From Tachypleus tridentatus (Eukaryota > Arthropoda > Merostomata > Xiphosura > Limulidae), in NCBI RefSeq assembly GCF_004210375.1, contig NC_134828.1:25970400-26034399 (forward strand): 64,000 bases of DNA. Reading direction: 5' to 3'. The notes below the pieces were generated by a model, which made no database searches, was not told the DNA's origin, and worked only from the letters and a program-made list of their open reading frames with translations. Each line of letters begins with the position of its first letter. Position 1 is the first letter of the stretch. The position numbers and the translations under genes are program-made. This document shows, piece after piece, positions 60,901 to 64,000 of this stretch.

Positions 60901-63751
60901 CTATTAACTCAACAATGGTATATAATTTCTTGGAAGGATAAGCTATTAACTCAACAATGGTATATAATTTCTTGGAAGGATAAGCTATTAACTCAACAAT
61001 GGTATATAATTTCTTGGAAGGATAAGCTATTAACTCAACAATGGTATATAATTTCTTGGAAAGATAAGCTATTAACTCAACAATGGTATATAATTTCTTG
61101 GAAGGATAAGCTATTAACTCAACAATGGTATATAATTTCTTGGAAGAGATAAGCTATTAACTCAACAATGGTATATAATTTCTTGGAAGAGATAAGCTAT
61201 TAACTCAACAATGGTATATAATTTCTTGGAAAGATAAGCTATTAACTCAACAATGGTATATAATTTCTTGGAAGATAAGCTATTAACTCAACAATGGTAT
61301 ATAATTTCTTGGAAGGATAAGCTATTAACTCAACAATGGTGTACAATTTCTTGGAAGGATAAGCTATTAACTCAACAATGGTATATAATTTCTTGGAAGG
61401 ATAAGCTATTAACTCAACAATGGTGTACAATTTCTTGGAAGGATAAGCTATTAACTCAACAATGGTATATAATTTCTTGGAAGGATAAGCTATTAACTCA
61501 ACAATGGTATATAATTTCTTGGAAGGATAAGCTATTAACTCAACAATGGTATATAATTTCTTGGAAGAGATAAGCTATTAACTCAACAATGGTATATAAT
61601 TTCTTGGAAGGATAAGCTATTAACTCAACAATGGTGTACAATTTCTTGGAAGGATAAGCTATTAACTCAACAATGGTATATAATTTCTTGGAAATATAAG
61701 CTATTAACTCAACAATGGTATATAATTTCTTGGAAATATAAGCTATTAACTCAACAATGGTATATAATTTCTTGGAAAGATAAGCTATTAACTCAACAAT
61801 GGTATACAGTTTCTTTATTGAAATAAAATATGTTTTAACTCCACTTACCTAAAAATAGCGAAATCACATTCAGTCGACGTATGAATTCAAAATTGATGGC
61901 ATCATAAGCAAAGTTTGCAAGGTTGGCTAACACCTGTTCTTTAACAGCTTAAAAAATATTTAAAATAACTTCAACATTCTCAACATGTAATTAGGAAGAG
62001 TTAATATACATACGTGAACAAATTATCACTAATTTAATCTGTTATTGAATAAAATAAGCAGCAAATTAACAGCCAAATTTGGAAACTTTCTAACACTGAA
62101 GGAATAGTTCTTGAAAACAATAGCATTGCAGCATTTAAAAATGTTAAAATGTTTTACACCAGTTGTTACCACATTGTGAAGCAAAAGAAGTTATGAAGTA
62201 AAATAGAATACAAGATACTAAAAAACATTCATATATTAGTTTCTAAAAGTTTCGTGAAAAACAATATGAAAGTCAAACCATCCAACATGAGGTATTAGGC
62301 CTACAAAAGACAGGTAAAGAGGGACTTGGGTTAATATTTGACAATCAGGATATTTAAACAAAATAATGAAAGTACTGCTTTATTAAAACCTTTACTCACA
62401 GATCACAACTTTGTGAAATTACAGATTAATAAACTGGGAAAGAAAAAACCATTAAAAGATAAAATAATACTTCAACTTACACACATCCAATATGAAGCAC
62501 AGTGACAAAAGTACTGATAAAACACTGTTACACTTACCATGTAAACATTATCAAAATTAGCAGATATGATAAAAAGTAATTATAGCAACTAAAATTGCAT
62601 TCAGAAACATAAACATAGGATAATTATAAATAAATTATGTGCCAAACAATAAACTGATAATATAATAGCTTAATATAATTAAAGGAAACAATTAGGAGGA
62701 GACAACTTTTGCCAGGGTAAGGTAAATATGAAGAAAGTGGAGGATAAAAAGAAAGAGCTGAAAATGAAATGTTCATGGAATTATTTGAAAGTAAATCTTC
62801 CATTTAAACTACAAGGGGACTTAGTGTTAAGTTGGAAGTTGGTGTTCAAAGTTTTCTCATTTTAATTTGCTCAGTAGCACATTTCTCATGACTGACAATA
62901 ACATGTCAACATGTTTTGTCTGGTTTAATTCTATTGTAACATGGTCTACTCTACCTGATAAAGAGTGGAACACTTCTTATGACTGAGATTGACATGTTAA
63001 TTTTTTGTTGTCTAATTCCACTGTAATGCAGTCTACGTTGCCAGATGAAGAGCACCTACTCAAGATGTTGCATCATTAAAAAAAATTTCAGTTAGACATG
63101 TCAAGTTTTCCTTTACTTTCATTTATTCAAGTTTTTCTTATCATGTTTGCCAGAATAATGTGCATTCAAGACTCCAAATTAACAACCATTCTACCACATA
63201 AATGTGAAGCAGGGTATCAAGTGAGTTGAAACATTGGTCATTTTATATAAAGCACGTAATACTTGAATCAGTATAAGTCGAGACTCGAATGTACTTTAAA
63301 TGGCATCACAACTCTTTAATAACCTCCCCTCTCAGTTGAGCACTGACCCCAGACACATTCACTGTCTATTAAAGTGGCTCTTAAGTTGCTAAATTTGGGA
63401 ACCTTTGTTTTACACACAATCTAATATCCAAAAGCTGTTTAGTTCAGTTTTAAGAAATACATTGTCTCTTATCAAAATGCTGAAACTTTTATCACACTTA
63501 AATAGCACACTAAAACATTCACTCAAAGATCTAAATCAGAGGTAAATTAAAACATTCTTTTATTTCAGCATTTATATCTTATGATTAAAAACAATCTCCA
63601 AATAATTTGGAGCTAGTCAATAAAAAAAACAAAACTAATTAAATAAAACTGTCTTACCTTCAGAATTTGTGTCTTGAAATTCAGTAACAAGTTGTTGCAG
63701 GTAAGAAAATCGTTCTCTCGGACAATACTGTCTGTTTCTGCTCCTGTTCAT
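30940..63751 (-). CDS. ARMC7: ARMC7 homologue, five coding exons, 186 aa
   Basis: Coding exons in transcription order: 63751-63658, 61947-61849, 34815-34747, 34303-34166, 31100-30940 (with stop). Every intron is GT-AG and falls in the same phase (one base carried), so the exons chain cleanly into 186 residues (human ARMC7 is 198). Diagnostic stretches are [57 protein letters not shown] and [20 protein letters not shown], all very close to ARMC7. They form short armadillo repeats across residues about 15-165. In maize and human, ARMC7 pairs with RBM48 in the minor (U12-type) spliceosome. The ATG gives an N-terminus of about the usual length, but the frame is open for at least 12 codons upstream, back to a possible acceptor, so a further 5' exon is possible. 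Introns are about 1.7, 27.0, 0.44 and 3.1 kb; intron 2 is dominated by a giant minisatellite. All donors look U2-type. Confidence 0.93.
31101..31799. other. ARMC7 intron 4, plain part
   Basis: AT-rich intron sequence before the PLE insertion; no feature supported. Confidence 0.4.
32054..32330 (-). pseudogene. PLE GIY-YIG endonuclease domain, left copy
   Basis: Open from about 32,330 to the stop at 32,054. It contains the Cys pair CDNC, the FYI motif with E in place of the conserved G, the EHK and H..EHC..NKH histidine/cysteine pattern, and the C-terminal [16 protein letters not shown] that is typical of PLE proteins. In this family the domain nicks target DNA. The right copy (about 33,335-33,640, plus strand) parallels it but has a frameshift or stop near 33,430-33,460. 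Confidence 0.7.
32972..33328 (+). pseudogene. PLE reverse-transcriptase connector, right copy
   Basis: A 118-codon open frame with [38 protein letters not shown] and [19 protein letters not shown], the stretch between the RT thumb and the endonuclease in PLEs. The same sequence occurs inverted in the left half (about 32,380-32,716) with more damage. It stops at 33,326-33,328; the endonuclease continues in another frame. Confidence 0.7.
35309..35580 (+). mobile_element. tRNA-derived SINE, family 1
   Basis: Full plus-strand copy in ARMC7 intron 2: AGCCCGGCATAGCCAAGCGT, B-box GGGTTTGAATCCCAG, GGTGGGTGGTGATGACTAGC, and tail GCACGAAATTCAAAACAAAC. Confidence 0.89.
35581..37381. other. ARMC7 intron 2, stretch between SINE and array
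   Basis: AT-rich intron sequence; no coding, SINE or hairpin feature supported. Confidence 0.4.
37382..61814 (+). repeat. Giant 42-bp minisatellite in ARMC7 intron 2, about 580 copies
   Basis: An uninterrupted head-to-tail array of about 24.4 kb. Each 42-base unit contains AAGCTATTAACTCAACAATG and TATATAATTTCTTGGAAGG; it has about 29% GC, no CpG, and one AGCT per unit. Most units are identical. Recurrent variants are AAAGAT or AAGAAT in place of AAGGAT, and TGTACA or TATACA in place of TATATA. Shortened or joined units occur at scattered points. The right end stops 34 bp from the 5' splice site of intron 2 (donor at 61,848-61,847). The transcribed strand is the complement. Because 42 is a multiple of three and neither strand has a stop in one frame, long open frames arise (plus [14 protein letters not shown], minus [14 protein letters not shown]); I see no sign that they are genes. 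The true copy number may differ, because arrays like this are hard to assemble. Confidence 0.97.
61948..63657. other. ARMC7 intron 1, no recognisable element
   Basis: AT-rich. Two phrases of the type CATTTCTCATGACTGACAAT and CACTTCTTATGACTGAGATT (near 62,879 and 62,969), each followed by GACATGTTAA or AACATGTCAA and by a GTCTACTCTACC or GTCTACGTTGCC phrase, suggest a diverged duplication of about 90 bp. No gene seen. Confidence 0.4.
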
Positions 63752-64000
63752 AACCACTGCACCACTTTGTAGTTCAAAAAAGCTTAACAAACAAACAAAT
63801 CTGATAATTTTATAAAAAATATTTTAAATCATAGAAACTTAAGCTGCATTAACATTTGCTTTTCTTTTTTAAGGTTCAATTTACACACACCAAGAAGTCT
63901 TCTGAGTTTACTGAAACCAAAACTAAACGAGTCTAGTTTTGTTCACAAGACGTCTTTTACTGTTAGTTTATGACGCTTTGTGGAAATATTATTCTTATCT
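63752..64000. other. ARMC7 5' flank
   Basis: Upstream side of ARMC7. A possible splice acceptor (TTTGTTAAG, near 63,783-63,791 on the minus strand) could mean a 5' UTR exon further upstream. No promoter element could be singled out. Confidence 0.3.

Noticed and set aside
37382-61814. CRISPR-like array
   Set aside because: Units are contiguous with no unique spacers, in a eukaryotic intron.
61839-61848. U12-type (minor) intron in ARMC7, which would be a neat self-regulatory link
   Set aside because: The donor is GTAAGTGG, a U2-type site; none of the other donors in either gene begins with the U12 RTATCCTT pattern.

Overview
The window is invertebrate nuclear DNA. It is AT-rich, has spliced genes with long introns, and is dense in SINEs, Penelope-like retroelement (PLE) derivatives, hAT and non-LTR remnants and minisatellites. 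The abundant tRNA-derived SINE (eight copies) looks like one I associate from memory with horseshoe crab and related chelicerate genomes. A chelicerate, perhaps a xiphosuran, is therefore my best guess, but I could not check it.

Two conserved protein-coding genes can be rebuilt exon by exon with consistent splice phases. Both lie on the minus strand, head to tail. (1) A RIMOC1 (C5orf51) homologue, seven coding exons from 26,274 down to 10,375, encodes 271 aa. It is a predicted partner of the MON1-CCZ1/RAB7A machinery. (2) An ARMC7 homologue, five coding exons from 63,751 down to 30,940, encodes 186 aa. It is an armadillo-repeat protein known in other species as a minor-spliceosome component that partners RBM48. 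About 4.7 kb separates the stop of ARMC7 from the start of RIMOC1. I see no functional link between the two genes.

Region by region: 1-1,490 is a decayed hAT transposase gene and an element end. 1,750-4,640 is a degenerate tandem repeat with SINEs inserted. 5,346-5,620 is a TATA-bearing candidate first exon on the plus strand, of unknown identity. 7-9.3 kb holds small tandem repeats and a roughly 40-bp minisatellite. 10.4-26.3 kb is RIMOC1, whose introns carry another minisatellite, two MITE-like hairpins, a dead RNase H fragment of a non-LTR element, SINEs and four short PLE foldback insertions. Intron 1 also holds a duplicated, frameshifted copy of coding exon 1. 26.3-30.9 kb is intergenic. 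30.9-63.8 kb is ARMC7: intron 4 holds a 2.1-kb head-to-head PLE insertion, and intron 2 (27 kb) is mostly one minisatellite of about 24.4 kb (42-bp unit, about 580 copies) that begins 34 bp from the 5' splice site.

The most notable items are the giant intronic 42-bp array with open reading frames on both strands and traces of higher-order structure; the family of palindromic PLE insertions that share one asymmetric architecture, most with 10-13 bp target-site duplications; and the duplicated and broken RIMOC1 first exon.
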